A stretch of DNA of 44,355 nucleotides from Alphaproteobacteria bacterium (GTDB taxonomy: Bacteria; Pseudomonadota; Alphaproteobacteria; Caulobacterales; Caulobacteraceae), in the NCBI GenBank assembly GCA_018820275.1, contig JAHJOO010000060.1, positions 1-44,355 of the forward strand. The letters are read 5' to 3'. The translations under genes were made by a program, and so were the position numbers. Of this stretch, positions 18,783-29,429 are shown in pieces. The first letter of the stretch is position 1. The number at the start of each line of letters is the position of its first letter. Under the pieces are notes generated by a model. That model had not been told where the DNA came from, ran no database searches, and worked only from the letters and a program-made list of their open reading frames with translations.

Positions 18783-19165
18783 GTCCGCTCCAGGCTGAGG
18801 GCATAGGCGAAGGCGTAGAAGGTCGACACCGTCCACGGCACGGCGACGGTCGCCAGGACCTCCGGCGTGCCGACCGCCGTATGGACGCCGGCCAGCAGAC
18901 CGGCGACGGTCAGGCAGCTGACGAGGGGCGGCAGCAGGCGGGCGGCGGGGCCGGTCAGTCGGGCGTGGGCCCATTCCAGCCAGCGCTTGATCAGCAGGGT
19001 GATCAGTCCCGACAGGGTGCCCTGCGCGACGAAGGCCGTCGCCATCGCCGCGGCCCCGTGATCGCGATTGGCAACGGCCGCCCAGCCGCCCATGGCCACC
19101 ACGGCGAAGGCGACGTGGGCCACGGTCGAGCGAATAGGGGTCGTCGGGGCGGGCGGCTGCGCCAT
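18779..19165 (-). CDS. Unknown four-helix membrane protein in the lipid module
   Basis: A 128-residue protein that I do not recognise by name. It has about four hydrophobic segments (STVAHVAFAVVAMGGWAAV, AMATAFVAQGTLSGLITLLI, LLPPLVSCLTVAGLLAGV, and TVAVPWTVSTFYAFAYAL). The loop KRWLEWAHARL is basic and amphipathic. It is translationally coupled (four-base overlap) to the YnbA-like gene, and its start is 37 bases from the divergent cytidylyltransferase start. Context suggests a role in the same phospholipid pathway, possibly as a scaffold or flippase-like partner; that is inference. Confidence 0.7.
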   Translation of the reverse strand: MAQPPAPTTPIRSTVAHVAFAVVAMGGWAAVANRDHGAAAMATAFVAQGTLSGLITLLIKRWLEWAHARLTGPAARLLPPLVSCLTVAGLLAGVHTAVGTPEVLATVAVPWTVSTFYAFAYALSLERT

Positions 19166-19202
19166 AATGGGTCCGGGCCTGATTCCGGGAGCAGTCTAGG
19201 CG

Positions 19203-20168
19203 ATGGGCGACCTGCTGACAGCGGGATTGGGAGAGGTTCGGCCCCCGCTGTTGTGGGGCTTCGCCGGGCTGGCCGTCGTGCTGGTCTTCGCCTCGCTGGC
19301 GGTGCTGGTCCTGCAGAAGACGAAACCGGACCGGGACTGGACCGAGCTGCGGCTGCGGGTGCAGTCGTGGTGGGTCATGATCGCGGTCGTCGCCCTGGCG
19401 CTGGCGCTGGGCTGGGCGGCCATGACGGTGCTGTTCGCGGCCATCTCGTTCGTCGCGCTGAGAGAAATCCTGTCGCTGGCGCCGCTGCGGCGCGAGGACC
19501 GGTTGATCGTGCTGTGGGCCTATCTGACGGTGCCGCTGACCTATGGCCTGGTCGCGCTGGACCAGTACCGCATCTATCTGGTCGCTATTCCGGTCTGGTT
19601 CTTCCTCGTCACGCCCTTCCTGATGGCGATCGCGGGCCAGACGCGGGCCTTTCTGGCGACGGCGGCGACGATCACCTGGGCGGTCATCGTCTGCGTCTTC
19701 AACCTCGCGGTGCTGCCGCTGCTGATGAAGGTCCCGGCCGAGGAAGCGCCGGCGGGGGCGGCGGGGCTGGTGTTCCTGCTGCTGCTGACGACCGAGGCCA
19801 ACGACGTCTTCCAGTTCCTGTGCGGCAAGGCGTTCGGGCGGCGGAAGATCCTGCCCACGGTCAGTCCGAACAAGACCTGGGAGGGGTTCGTCGGCGGGTG
19901 GATCCTGACGGCCGGGACCTTCTGGCTGCTGGCGCCGGTCTTCACGCCCCTGAACGCCTGGCAGGCGGCGGTGGTGGCGGTGCTGCTGCCGGTCGCCGGG
20001 TTCGCCGGCGACGTGACCATGAGCGCGGTGAAGCGCGACCTGGGCGTCAAGGACACCAGCCGGCTGATCCCCGGCCACGGCGGCCTGCTGGACCGGATCG
20101 ACAGCCTGACCTTCACCGCCCCCCTGTTCTTCCACCTGGTGGCCTATTATGCGCTCACCCCCTACTGA
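19203..20168 (+). CDS. Phosphatidate cytidylyltransferase (CdsA/YnbB-like)
   Basis: Makes CDP-diacylglycerol from phosphatidic acid and CTP in the inner membrane. It has 321 residues with seven or eight membrane segments. The family signature is complete near the C-terminus: FAGDVTMSAVKRDLGVKDTS followed by RLIPGHGGLLDRIDSLTFTAP, and SPNKTWEGFVGG occurs earlier. Because it neighbours a YnbA-like gene and a PlsC-like gene, it is better seen as the YnbB-type paralogue of a dedicated module than as the essential cdsA, though this cannot be proved here. Its 3' end overlaps the acyltransferase gene by 20 bases. Confidence 0.9.
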   Translation: MGDLLTAGLGEVRPPLLWGFAGLAVVLVFASLAVLVLQKTKPDRDWTELRLRVQSWWVMIAVVALALALGWAAMTVLFAAISFVALREILSLAPLRREDRLIVLWAYLTVPLTYGLVALDQYRIYLVAIPVWFFLVTPFLMAIAGQTRAFLATAATITWAVIVCVFNLAVLPLLMKVPAEEAPAGAAGLVFLLLLTTEANDVFQFLCGKAFGRRKILPTVSPNKTWEGFVGGWILTAGTFWLLAPVFTPLNAWQAAVVAVLLPVAGFAGDVTMSAVKRDLGVKDTSRLIPGHGGLLDRIDSLTFTAPLFFHLVAYYALTPY

Positions 20169-20832
20169 GCCGGGAGAGGCGGCGCGACCGCACAGCTGGG
20201 TCCGGCAGGCGTTCCTGACGGGGCTGGCGCGGCCCTTCGTGCGGTTCCTGACCGGCATGGACGTGGTCGGGCGCGAGCGGCTGCCCCTGACCGGGCCGGC
20301 GATCATCGCCGCCAACCACGCCAGCCACATGGACGCCTTCATGCTGCTGAGCCTGTTCCCGGCGAAGACGCTGGCCAAGGTCAGACCGGTGGCGGCGGCG
20401 GACTATTTCCTCGCCAACCCGGCGATCAGCTGGGTGTCGCTGAACCTGATCGGGATCAGCCCGATCGCGCGCAAGGTGAAGCGGGGCGAGGACGTTCTGG
20501 CGCCGGCGCGGCGGGCGCTGGAGCGGGGCGAGATCATCCTGGTGTTCCCGGAGGGGACGCGAGGCCCCGGAGACCGGATGGGTGCCCTGAAGGGCGGGGT
20601 GGCGCGGCTGGCCGAGGCCTGGCCCGCGGCGCCAGTCATCCCGATCTGGATCCAGGGCGCGGACCGGGTGCTGCCCAAGGGCGCGCGGACGCCCGTGCCG
20701 ATGAACTGCACGGCTCTGGTCGGTGAGCCGCTGGTCTGGGAAGAGGGGCAGGACCGGCCAGGGTTCACCGCGCGGCTTCGCGAGAGCCTCGAAGCCCTGG
20801 CGGCCGCGGCCCCGCCGCAGAAGTGGAGTTGA
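20149..20832 (+). CDS. 1-acyl-glycerol-3-phosphate acyltransferase-like protein (PlsC family)
   Basis: A 227-residue membrane-associated acyltransferase. The catalytic motif is NHASHMD (H-x4-D) and the acceptor motif is FPEGTRGPGD; a third block VIPIWIQGAD follows. The family acylates lysophosphatidic acid to phosphatidic acid, the substrate of the cytidylyltransferase encoded just upstream, so the two would act in sequence. The ATG at 20149 lies within the upstream gene. The rsmD start follows three bases after its stop, placing rsmD in the same transcript. A substrate other than LPA remains possible. Confidence 0.88.
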   Translation: MRSPPTEPGEAARPHSWVRQAFLTGLARPFVRFLTGMDVVGRERLPLTGPAIIAANHASHMDAFMLLSLFPAKTLAKVRPVAAADYFLANPAISWVSLNLIGISPIARKVKRGEDVLAPARRALERGEIILVFPEGTRGPGDRMGALKGGVARLAEAWPAAPVIPIWIQGADRVLPKGARTPVPMNCTALVGEPLVWEEGQDRPGFTARLRESLEALAAAAPPQKWS

Positions 20833-20835
20833 GGC

Positions 20836-21411
20836 ATGAGGATCGTCGCCGGATCGCTGAAGGGCCGGGCCATCACGGCGCCGGAGGGGCAGGGCACCCG
20901 CCCGACCAGCGACCGGGCGCGTCAGGCCATCTTCAACATCCTGGAGCACGCGCCGTGGGCCGAGGGGCTGGACGGGGCGCGGGTGATCGACCTGTACGCG
21001 GGCTCGGGCGCCCTGGGATATGAGGCGCTGAGCCGGGGGGCGAGCTTCGCCCTGTTCGTGGAGACCGACGACGCGGCGCGGGGCGCGATCCGCGAGAACA
21101 TGGACGCCTACGGCCTGTTCGGGCGCAGTCGGGTGCACCGGCGCAGCGCGACCGATCTGGGCCCCCGGCCGGGCTCGGCGGGCGAGGCCTTCACCCTGGC
21201 CTTCCTCGATCCGCCCTATCGCCAGGGGCTGGGCGAGCAGACGCTGGCGCGGCTGCTGGAGGGCGGCTGGCTGGCGCCCGGGGCCCTCGTGGTGTTCGAG
21301 CGCGGCGTGGACGAGCCGGAGATCGAGACGCCCGGCTATGAGCGGCTGGACGCGCGCGAGTGGGGCGCGGCGCGGGTGCTGTTTCTGCGGCTTGACCCTG
21401 ACGCGACGTGA
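20836..21411 (+). CDS. rsmD: 16S rRNA (guanine-966-N2)-methyltransferase
   Basis: A SAM-dependent methyltransferase of 191 residues acting on the 30S subunit. It begins MRIVAGSLKGRAI, the standard RsmD N-terminus, with RPTSDRARQAIFNIL, the SAM-binding VIDLYAGSGALGYEALSRGA, and the catalytic N6/N2-type motif DPPY in LAFLDPPYRQGL. It is three bases downstream of the PlsC-like gene. In related genomes I expect it next to rluB, so the lipid genes appear to interrupt that order. Confidence 0.95.
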   Translation: MRIVAGSLKGRAITAPEGQGTRPTSDRARQAIFNILEHAPWAEGLDGARVIDLYAGSGALGYEALSRGASFALFVETDDAARGAIRENMDAYGLFGRSRVHRRSATDLGPRPGSAGEAFTLAFLDPPYRQGLGEQTLARLLEGGWLAPGALVVFERGVDEPEIETPGYERLDAREWGAARVLFLRLDPDAT

Positions 21412-21428
21412 GGCCCCATAGGGCGTCC

Positions 21429-22244
21429 ATGCGGAACGACGCGCGCCACGCCTTCCATACCGTCAGCCAGCTGGCCAGGCTGTCCGGGACCTCGGTCCGG
21501 ACCCTGCACCACTATGACGCCATCGGATTGCTGAAGCCCGCGGCGGTCGGCGAAAACGGATACCGCCACTATGGGCGGGCGGAACTGTTGCGACTGCAGC
21601 AGATCCTGCTGCATCGGGAGTTCGGGGTGCCGCTGAGCGACATTCCGGCCCTGCTGGAGGCCCAGGGTCCCGACCGGCTGGCGGCGCTGCGCGAGCAGCG
21701 GGCGCGGCTGGACCGGGAGGCAGACCGTCTTCGCCGTCTGACCCGGACGATCGACCGCACGATCGCCGAACTGGAAGGACGAGAGTGCACCATGGACACA
21801 CAGATGTTCGACGGCTTCAGCCCCGCGCTGCAGGTCGACTATGAGGGCTGGCTGATCGCCGAGTACGGCGAGCCGGCCGCGCGGGCGCGGATCGATGAGG
21901 GGCTGACGGCGATCGGCGCCATGTCGGCGGACGTGAAGGCCGACTGGGCGGCGGAGGCGACGGCCCTGAGAGAGGCCTTCGCCCGGGCGATGGCGGCCGG
22001 GACCGCGCCCGACGACACCACGCTGGACCCGCTGCTGACGCGCCATCATGCCTGGGTCGGCCGGACGCTGGCGGCCCCGCCGACGGCCGGAGCCTATGCG
22101 GACCTGGGCCGGATGAACGTCGAGGTCGCGGAGTTCCGGGCCATGTACGAGGCTGCGCGCCCCGGGCTGGCCGAGTGGATGGCGCAGGCGATGGACGGCT
22201 TCGCCCGGCGGGTGCTGGCCCCGGCCGGTTCGGGCGCGCGCTAG
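21429..22244 (+). CDS. MerR-family regulator with TipAS-type ligand domain
   Basis: A 271-residue regulator. Residues 8-75 form the MerR winged helix (HTVSQLARLSGTSVRTLHHYDAIGLLKP, seen here in its usual order, then NGYRHYG). A coiled coil of about 40 residues precedes a C-terminal helical domain resembling TipAS (MFDGFSPALQVDYEGWLIAEYG ... ADWAAEATAL...HHAWV), which binds thiopeptides and other hydrophobic ligands in TipA. There are no metal-binding cysteines of the MerR type. ATG at 21429 is preferred; GTG at 21408 overlaps rsmD. Most relatives activate resistance or efflux genes, but the target is not obvious here. The kelch gene follows after 75 bases. Confidence 0.88.
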   Translation: MRNDARHAFHTVSQLARLSGTSVRTLHHYDAIGLLKPAAVGENGYRHYGRAELLRLQQILLHREFGVPLSDIPALLEAQGPDRLAALREQRARLDREADRLRRLTRTIDRTIAELEGRECTMDTQMFDGFSPALQVDYEGWLIAEYGEPAARARIDEGLTAIGAMSADVKADWAAEATALREAFARAMAAGTAPDDTTLDPLLTRHHAWVGRTLAAPPTAGAYADLGRMNVEVAEFRAMYEAARPGLAEWMAQAMDGFARRVLAPAGSGAR

Positions 22245-22319
22245 ACGAAGCGGCGGGGCGCGGCCCGGGCTGATCCGAAGCGGTGGTGCCGGAGCGGGAT
22301 CGGCGCCAGTCCGCCCGCC

Positions 22320-23363
22320 ATGACCCAGCTCGACCGCCGCGCCCTGATCGCCTCCGCCGCCGCCCTCGCGGCCGCGCCCGCCGCCCGCGCCCAGGCGCCG
22401 GAATGGGAGACCTGGCCCGCCATGCCGTGGCCGGCGCAGGAGATCTATGCGGCCCTGTGGGGTGGGCGGATCGCCGTGGCGGGCGGGCTGAAGGCCGCGC
22501 CGGGGCAGCCGCTGCACATCGAGGACCGGCTGGCCCTGTTCGACGTCGCCCGGCGCAGCTGGGCCGAGGGCCCGCGCCTGCCCGCGCCGCGGCACCATCC
22601 GATGATGGTGGCGACGGGCGAGACCCTGTGGGCGATCGGCGGCTATGGCCGGTCGGACGCGGGGGAGTGGACCAATGCGATCGAGGTCTGGTCGCTGACG
22701 CCCGGCGCGACGGCGTGGACGCCCGGGCCGGCCCTGCCCGGGCCGCAGGCCGAGGCGGTGGGCTTGGGCCACGCCGGGCGGGTGCATCTGGTCACCGGGC
22801 GCAGTCCGGGCGGCGCGGCCAACGGCGGCTGGAACGATCAGGCGGACACGGACCGGCATCGGGTGCTGGCCGACGGGCGGTGGGAGACGGCGCGGCCGTG
22901 CCCGATGGCGCGCAACAGCGCGGCCGGCGCGGTGCTGGACGGGGCCCTGTGGGTCGCGGGCGGGCGCACGGTGAGCGGCGGCGGAACGGGGCGGCTGGAC
23001 CGCTATGACCCCTCGGCCGACCGCTGGGACACCCTGGTGCCCATCCCGCCGTCCCCGACCACGGGGCAGCAGGTCGGCGGCGGTCTGGCGCTCGTCGCCG
23101 TGCCGGGGCGGCTGGTGGCCTTCGGCGGCGAGTGGTTCCGGCCGCGCGCCGAGGGCGGCGGCGGCGGGGTGTTCGCCGAGACCTGGGTCTACACGGTCGA
23201 TCAGGACGTCTGGGCGCGCGGGCCCGACATGAAGACGCCGCGGCACGGGCTGGCGGCGGTGGGGTTGGACGGCAGGGTCGTGGCCATGGCCGGCGGGGAC
23301 GTGGTCTCGGGCGGCCACGCCACGCGCGTGGTGGAGACGTGGACGCCGAGCCTGTTCTACTGA
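22320..23363 (+). CDS. Exported kelch-repeat beta-propeller protein
   Basis: A 347-residue protein with an N-terminal export signal containing an Arg-Arg pair (MTQLDRRALIASAAALAAAPAARAQA); it could use Tat or Sec, and cleavage after AQA is plausible. At least five kelch blades are visible through the recurring pattern of hydrophobic strand, GG and W (for example IAVAGGL, LWAIGGYG, LWVAGGR, LVAFGGEW, VVAMAGG) with intervening W-D/P loops. Such propellers bind carbohydrates or proteins, or form enzyme scaffolds; no catalytic residues are evident. It lies between the TipA-like regulator and a cytochrome lipoprotein. Function unknown. Confidence 0.82.
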   Translation: MTQLDRRALIASAAALAAAPAARAQAPEWETWPAMPWPAQEIYAALWGGRIAVAGGLKAAPGQPLHIEDRLALFDVARRSWAEGPRLPAPRHHPMMVATGETLWAIGGYGRSDAGEWTNAIEVWSLTPGATAWTPGPALPGPQAEAVGLGHAGRVHLVTGRSPGGAANGGWNDQADTDRHRVLADGRWETARPCPMARNSAAGAVLDGALWVAGGRTVSGGGTGRLDRYDPSADRWDTLVPIPPSPTTGQQVGGGLALVAVPGRLVAFGGEWFRPRAEGGGGGVFAETWVYTVDQDVWARGPDMKTPRHGLAAVGLDGRVVAMAGGDVVSGGHATRVVETWTPSLFY

Positions 23364-23426
23364 GCCCCGCTTGACGAACGGCGTCGTGCGACGTCTGCTC
23401 CGCGGCGGGAAGAGGGGGACTTCACG

Positions 23427-23936
23427 ATGACGCGGATCATTCTGACGCTGGCGGGCCTGGCGGCCGCCGGGGCTCTGGCGGCGTGCGACGGCGCGGGCGA
23501 GAGGACGGTCACTGTGACGACCGACGGGGGCGACCTGCCGCGGGTGGTGGCGCCCAGCGACGTCGAGGCCGGGCGCTATCTGGTCAAGGTCGGCGGCTGC
23601 AACGACTGCCACACGCCGCGCTACGCCATGACCAATGGCGCCGAGCCGCCCGAGTCCGAATGGCTGAAGGGCTCGAACGAGCCGCACACCGGCCCGTGGG
23701 GCACCAGCTACGGCAAGAACCTGCGCCTGACGACGCAGCGGCTGAGCGAGGACGAGTGGGTCAAGCTGATGGACGAGGGCCAGAGCCTGCCGCCCATGCC
23801 GTGGCCCAGCGTGCGCGCCATGTCGGAGGCCGACCGCCGCGCCATCTATCGCTACATCCGCCAGCTGCCGGGCGACCCCGGCCAGCCCGCGCCGGACCCC
23901 CTGCCGCCGGGCGCGGCGGCGCCGCCGGCGGGCTAA
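23427..23936 (+). CDS. Monohaem cytochrome c lipoprotein
   Basis: A 169-residue predicted lipoprotein: signal peptide MTRIILTLAGLAAAGALAAC with lipobox Cys20. The haem-binding site C58-N-D-C61-H62 lies in KVGGCNDCHTPRYAM, and a methionine in LPPMPWPS (about residue 119) is a likely axial ligand. The tail is Pro/Ala-rich. These small cytochromes transfer electrons in the periplasm; the redox partner is not identifiable here. A GGGGACTTCACG leader precedes the ATG. Its last four bases overlap the small membrane protein gene on the other strand. Confidence 0.86.
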   Translation: MTRIILTLAGLAAAGALAACDGAGERTVTVTTDGGDLPRVVAPSDVEAGRYLVKVGGCNDCHTPRYAMTNGAEPPESEWLKGSNEPHTGPWGTSYGKNLRLTTQRLSEDEWVKLMDEGQSLPPMPWPSVRAMSEADRRAIYRYIRQLPGDPGQPAPDPLPPGAAAPPAG

Positions 23937-24103
23937 CGGCCCAGCGACCCGATCAGGCCGATCAGCAGGCCGGCCATGGCGCCGTTCCAGATCGGCCAGC
24001 GCGGAAGGCGGTCCAGCTTGCGCCCCCATTTGAGGATGAGGGCGGCGACCAGGCCCCAGAAGGCGCCCGCCAGAGCCCCGGTCACCAGAAACATCACGCT
24101 CAT
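23933..24103 (-). CDS. Small two-helix membrane protein
   Basis: A 56-residue protein with two hydrophobic helices (VMFLVTGALAGAFWGLVAALIL and IWNGAMAGLLIGLIGSL) joined by a basic loop KWGRKLDRLPRWP. ATG at 24103 is preceded by GGGGAATCC, a reasonable ribosome-binding site, which supports translation from that start and not from the ATG 15 bases upstream. I do not recognise a family. It is convergent with the cytochrome gene. Confidence 0.6.
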   Translation of the reverse strand: MSVMFLVTGALAGAFWGLVAALILKWGRKLDRLPRWPIWNGAMAGLLIGLIGSLGR

Positions 24104-24178
24104 GGATTCCCCGCGCACCGATTCCGCGTCACAGACTGGGGCATCGGCTCGACGTTGCCAATCGCGGGTTCAACGCGA

Positions 24179-24643
24179 TCAGGGTGCCGACAGGGCGTCC
24201 GCGATGGCGCGGGCGGCGGCGGTGACGTCGGCCCAGGTCGTCTCGAAGCCGGCCTCGTCGCCGAACCAGGGGTCGGCCACGGCCTGACCCTCGCGGCAGG
24301 GGACCCAGTCGAGCAGCAGGCTGAGTTGCGCCGTGGCGTCGGCGGGAGCGAGGGCGCGCAGGTTCGTCAGGTTGTCGTGGTCCAGCGCGATCACATGGTC
24401 GAACCGACGAAAGTCGTCGGGCGTCACCTGCCGGGCGCGCAGGCCGGAGACGTCCACCCCGTGCCGCCGCGCCGTCGCCTGCGCCCGCCGATCCGGCGCC
24501 TCGCCCGCGTGCCAGCCCCCCGTGCCGGCGGAGTCGACGGTCAGCGCCAGCCCGCGCCGCGCCGCCTCGGCGCGCAGCGCGCCCTCCGCGAGGGGAGAGC
24601 GACAGATGTTGCCGAGGCAGACGAAGAGGAGGGAGGATGCCAT
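24179..24643 (-). CDS. Low-molecular-weight protein tyrosine phosphatase
   Basis: A 154-residue phosphatase of the LMW-PTP/Wzb type. The P-loop C9-LGNI-C-R15-S is at the N-terminus in LLFVCLGNICRSPLAE, and the general-acid loop DPW occurs in VADPWFGDE. ATG at 24643 gives the canonical N-terminus. There is no adjacent tyrosine kinase or polysaccharide locus, so a housekeeping role is likely. Divergent from the HAD gene 91 bases away. Confidence 0.93.
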   Translation of the reverse strand: MASSLLFVCLGNICRSPLAEGALRAEAARRGLALTVDSAGTGGWHAGEAPDRRAQATARRHGVDVSGLRARQVTPDDFRRFDHVIALDHDNLTNLRALAPADATAQLSLLLDWVPCREGQAVADPWFGDEAGFETTWADVTAAARAIADALSAP

Positions 24644-24734
24644 GGGCCTTACGTGCCTGACTCCCCCGCCGTCGTCGATTGGCGGTAAGACGATCGTCGC
24701 CGCCGCCGTCCACCCTCCCCGCACAAGGCCCGAG

Positions 24735-25355
24735 ATGACCGAAGCCATCCGCCACATCGTGTTCGACATCGGCAAGGTGCTGATCCACTACGATCCGAAC
24801 CTGCCGTTCGCGCGGATCATCCCCGACGCGGAAGAGCGGGCGGCCTTCTTCGCCACGGTCTGCACCCACGAGTGGAACCTGGAGCAGGACCGGGGGCGCA
24901 GCTGGCCCGAGGCCGAGGCCGTGCTGATCGCCCGCTTTCCGGATCAGGAGGCCCGCATCCGCGCCTTCCGCCGCCACTGGCCGGAGATGGTGCCCCATGC
25001 CCACGACGACAGCGTCGCCATCCTGACGGCCCTGATCGACGCGGGCCGGGACGTGACCCTGCTGACCAATTTCGCCGCCGACACCTACGCCGAGGCCCGC
25101 CGGATGTTCCCCTTCCTCGACCGGCCGCGCGGCGTCACCGTTTCGGGCGAGATCGGCCTGATCAAGCCGGACCTGGCCATCTATGAGCGGCACGCGCGCG
25201 AGTTCGGGCTGGAGCCCCGGCACACCGTCTTCATCGACGACGCCGCCGCCAACGTCGACGGCGCCCGCGCCGCCGGCTGGCAGGCGATCCACTTCACCGG
25301 CGCGGAGCGGTTGAGGGCGGACCTGAGGGCGCTGGGGGTCGAAGTGGAGGCCTGA
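24735..25355 (+). CDS. HAD-superfamily hydrolase (YihX-like)
   Basis: A 206-residue phosphatase of the haloacid dehalogenase superfamily. The nucleophile motif is VFDIGKVLIHYD (D11), with motif II LLTNFAA, motif III Lys in IGLIKPDLAIY, and motif IV FIDDAAANVDGARAAGW. The Asp-x-Gly form of motif I and the cap pattern resemble E. coli YihX (alpha-D-glucose-1-phosphatase). ATG at 24735 is chosen since MTEAIRHIVFDIG matches family starts, while the longer reading from 24642 gives unconserved sequence. Substrate is inferred loosely. Confidence 0.88.
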   Translation: MTEAIRHIVFDIGKVLIHYDPNLPFARIIPDAEERAAFFATVCTHEWNLEQDRGRSWPEAEAVLIARFPDQEARIRAFRRHWPEMVPHAHDDSVAILTALIDAGRDVTLLTNFAADTYAEARRMFPFLDRPRGVTVSGEIGLIKPDLAIYERHAREFGLEPRHTVFIDDAAANVDGARAAGWQAIHFTGAERLRADLRALGVEVEA

Positions 25356-25392
25356 CACCGATCAGGGAGACCGCCGCGGCCCCTTCCCGCGG

Positions 25393-27237
25393 TCACCGCC
25401 GCCCGAACAGCCGCTCCAGATCGGCCAGCTTCAGCTCCACATAGGTCGGCCTTCCGTGGTTGCACTGGCCGGAGTGCGGCGTTGCCTCCATCTGGCGCAG
25501 CAGGGCGTTCATCTCGGGCGCGCTGAGGACGCGGCCGGCGCGGACGGAGCCGTGGCAGGCCAGGGTGCCGCAGACTTCGGCCATGCGCTCCTTCAGGCTC
25601 AGCGCCGCGCCGTGTTCGGCCAGATCGTCGGCGATGTCGCGGATCAACCCTTGCACGTCTGTGTCGCCCAGCAGGGCGGGGGTCTCGCGCACCAGCACGG
25701 CGCCGCCGCCGAAGGGTTCGACGCTCAGGCCCAGCTCGGCCAGTTCGTCGGCGCGGGCGACCACGCGGTCGGCCTCGACGGGGTCCAGCTCGACCACCTC
25801 GGGCGTCAGCAGGGCCTGACGGGTCACGGCGCCGGTGGCTATCTGGGCCTTCATCCGCTCATAGACCAGCCGCTCGTGCGCGGCGTGCTGGTCGACGACG
25901 ACCAGGCCGTCGCGCGTCTGGGCGACGATATAGGTGCCGTGCAGCTGGGCGCGGGCGGCGCCGAGGGGGAGATCGAGCTCGGAGGGGTGTGGGGCGTGGG
26001 GTGTCGGGTGTGGGGTGGGCTCGACGCGGGCGCTGACGTCGTTGAGGCCCGGCAGGGTCAGGGGGGCGGGGCGGTCCCATCCGGTCCAGCCCGACCAGCC
26101 CGGTGCGGCACCGCCGAGGCGATCCCCGACACCCCACACCCCACCCCCCACACCCGGGGCCGCGTGAGCTTCCGGCCGGAATGCGGACAGCGCGTCCGCC
26201 GCCACCGTCGTCGAGGCCCGGTGCCCCGCGCCCGCCAGCGCATGGCGCAGGGCGCCGACGATCAGGCCGCGGACCAGGGCGGGGTCGCGGAAGCGGACCT
26301 CGGCCTTGGCGGGGTGGACGTTGACGTCGACCTGCAGCGGATCGAGGTCGAGGAACAGGGCGGCGGCCGGGTGGCGGTCGCGGGCGAGGAAGTCGGCATA
26401 GGCGCCGCGGATGGCCCCGTGCAGCAGCCGGTCCTTCACCGGGCGGCCGTTGACGAAGAGGAACTGGTGCGCCGCATTGCCCCGCGAATAGGTGGGCAGG
26501 CCGGCGTAGCCCGACAGGCGCAGGCCCTCGCGGGTCTGGTCGATCAGCAGGGCATTGGCCTCGAAGTCGCGGCCCAGCAGGGCGGCGAGGCGGCGCAGGC
26601 GGCCCTCGTCGCCCTTCGTCTCGGCGGGCAGCCGCAGCACGGCGCGGCCGTCCAGCAGCAGGGTGAAGGCCACGGCCTCGTGCGCCATGGCCTGGCGCTT
26701 GATCTCTTCGGTGATGGCCATGGCCTCGGCGCGGGCCGACTTCATGAACTTCAGCCGGGCGGGGGTGGCGTAGAACAGGTCGCGCACCTCCACCCGCGCG
26801 CCGTGCGGGGCGGGGAAGGGGGCCGGGGCCGGGCCCGCCGCCGCGCCGCCGTGGACCTGCATGGCCCAGGCCTCCTGTCCCGCCGTGCGGGCGGTCAGCG
26901 ACAGCCGCGCGACCGAGCCGATCGACGGCAGGGCCTCGCCCCGGAAGCCCAGGGTGAAGATGCGCAGCAGGTCGACGTCGCCGGCGTCGTCGGGCTCCAG
27001 CTTGCTGGTCGCGTGGCGCTCGACCGCCAGCGGCAGCTCGTCGCGCGGAATGCCCTTGCCGTCGTCGGCCACCAGGATGCGCGACAGGCCGCCGCCGTCG
27101 GCGTGGATCTCGATCGACGTCGCGCCGGCGTCTATGGCGTTCTCGACCAGCTCCTTCACGGCGCCGGCCGGGCGGTCGATCACCTCGCCGGCGGCGATGC
27201 GGTTGACGGTCTCGGGCGAGAGGCGGCGGATGGGCAT
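25393..27237 (-). CDS. mutL: DNA mismatch repair protein MutL, endonuclease type
   Basis: A 614-residue MutL. The GHKL ATPase domain starts [19 protein letters not shown], with the [11 protein letters not shown] motif, the DDGKGI motif and the [13 protein letters not shown] segment [12 protein letters not shown]. The C-terminal domain carries [12 protein letters not shown], matching the metal-binding DQHA(x)2E(x)4E of nicking MutL proteins, and later ACHGS and QCNHGRP. This fits organisms lacking MutH. The linker, about residues 355-420, is low complexity ([30 protein letters not shown]) and is encoded by an inverted repeat described separately. Nothing suggests loss of function, as the repeat keeps the frame. 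Confidence 0.96.
   Translation of the reverse strand: MPIRRLSPETVNRIAAGEVIDRPAGAVKELVENAIDAGATSIEIHADGGGLSRILVADDGKGIPRDELPLAVERHATSKLEPDDAGDVDLLRIFTLGFRGEALPSIGSVARLSLTARTAGQEAWAMQVHGGAAAGPAPAPFPAPHGARVEVRDLFYATPARLKFMKSARAEAMAITEEIKRQAMAHEAVAFTLLLDGRAVLRLPAETKGDEGRLRRLAALLGRDFEANALLIDQTREGLRLSGYAGLPTYSRGNAAHQFLFVNGRPVKDRLLHGAIRGAYADFLARDRHPAAALFLDLDPLQVDVNVHPAKAEVRFRDPALVRGLIVGALRHALAGAGHRASTTVAADALSAFRPEAHAAPGVGGGVWGVGDRLGGAAPGWSGWTGWDRPAPLTLPGLNDVSARVEPTPHPTPHAPHPSELDLPLGAARAQLHGTYIVAQTRDGLVVVDQHAAHERLVYERMKAQIATGAVTRQALLTPEVVELDPVEADRVVARADELAELGLSVEPFGGGAVLVRETPALLGDTDVQGLIRDIADDLAEHGAALSLKERMAEVCGTLACHGSVRAGRVLSAPEMNALLRQMEATPHSGQCNHGRPTYVELKLADLERLFGRR
25985..26155. repeat. Inverted G-run repeat inside the mutL linker
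   Basis: Two 27-base arms, 25985-26011 and 26129-26155, are reverse complements at 25 of 27 positions. Each is built from GGGTGT and GTGGGG units (C-rich on the other arm) and they are separated by 117 bases. In protein they encode the Val/Gly/Trp-rich and the Pro/His-rich parts of the MutL linker. Outside the arms the mutL codons look normal. The arms could pair as a long hairpin and the G-runs could form quadruplexes. An in-frame insertion of a repetitive intergenic-type element is one explanation; slippage expansion is another. Confidence 0.75.
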
Positions 27238-27286
27238 GGGATGCGCAAGATAGGCGCGTCCGTGCGGATTCGTCAGTGCGCGCGGA

Positions 27287-29417
<2,131 letters not shown>

Positions 29418-29429
29418 GGAGGGACGGCG

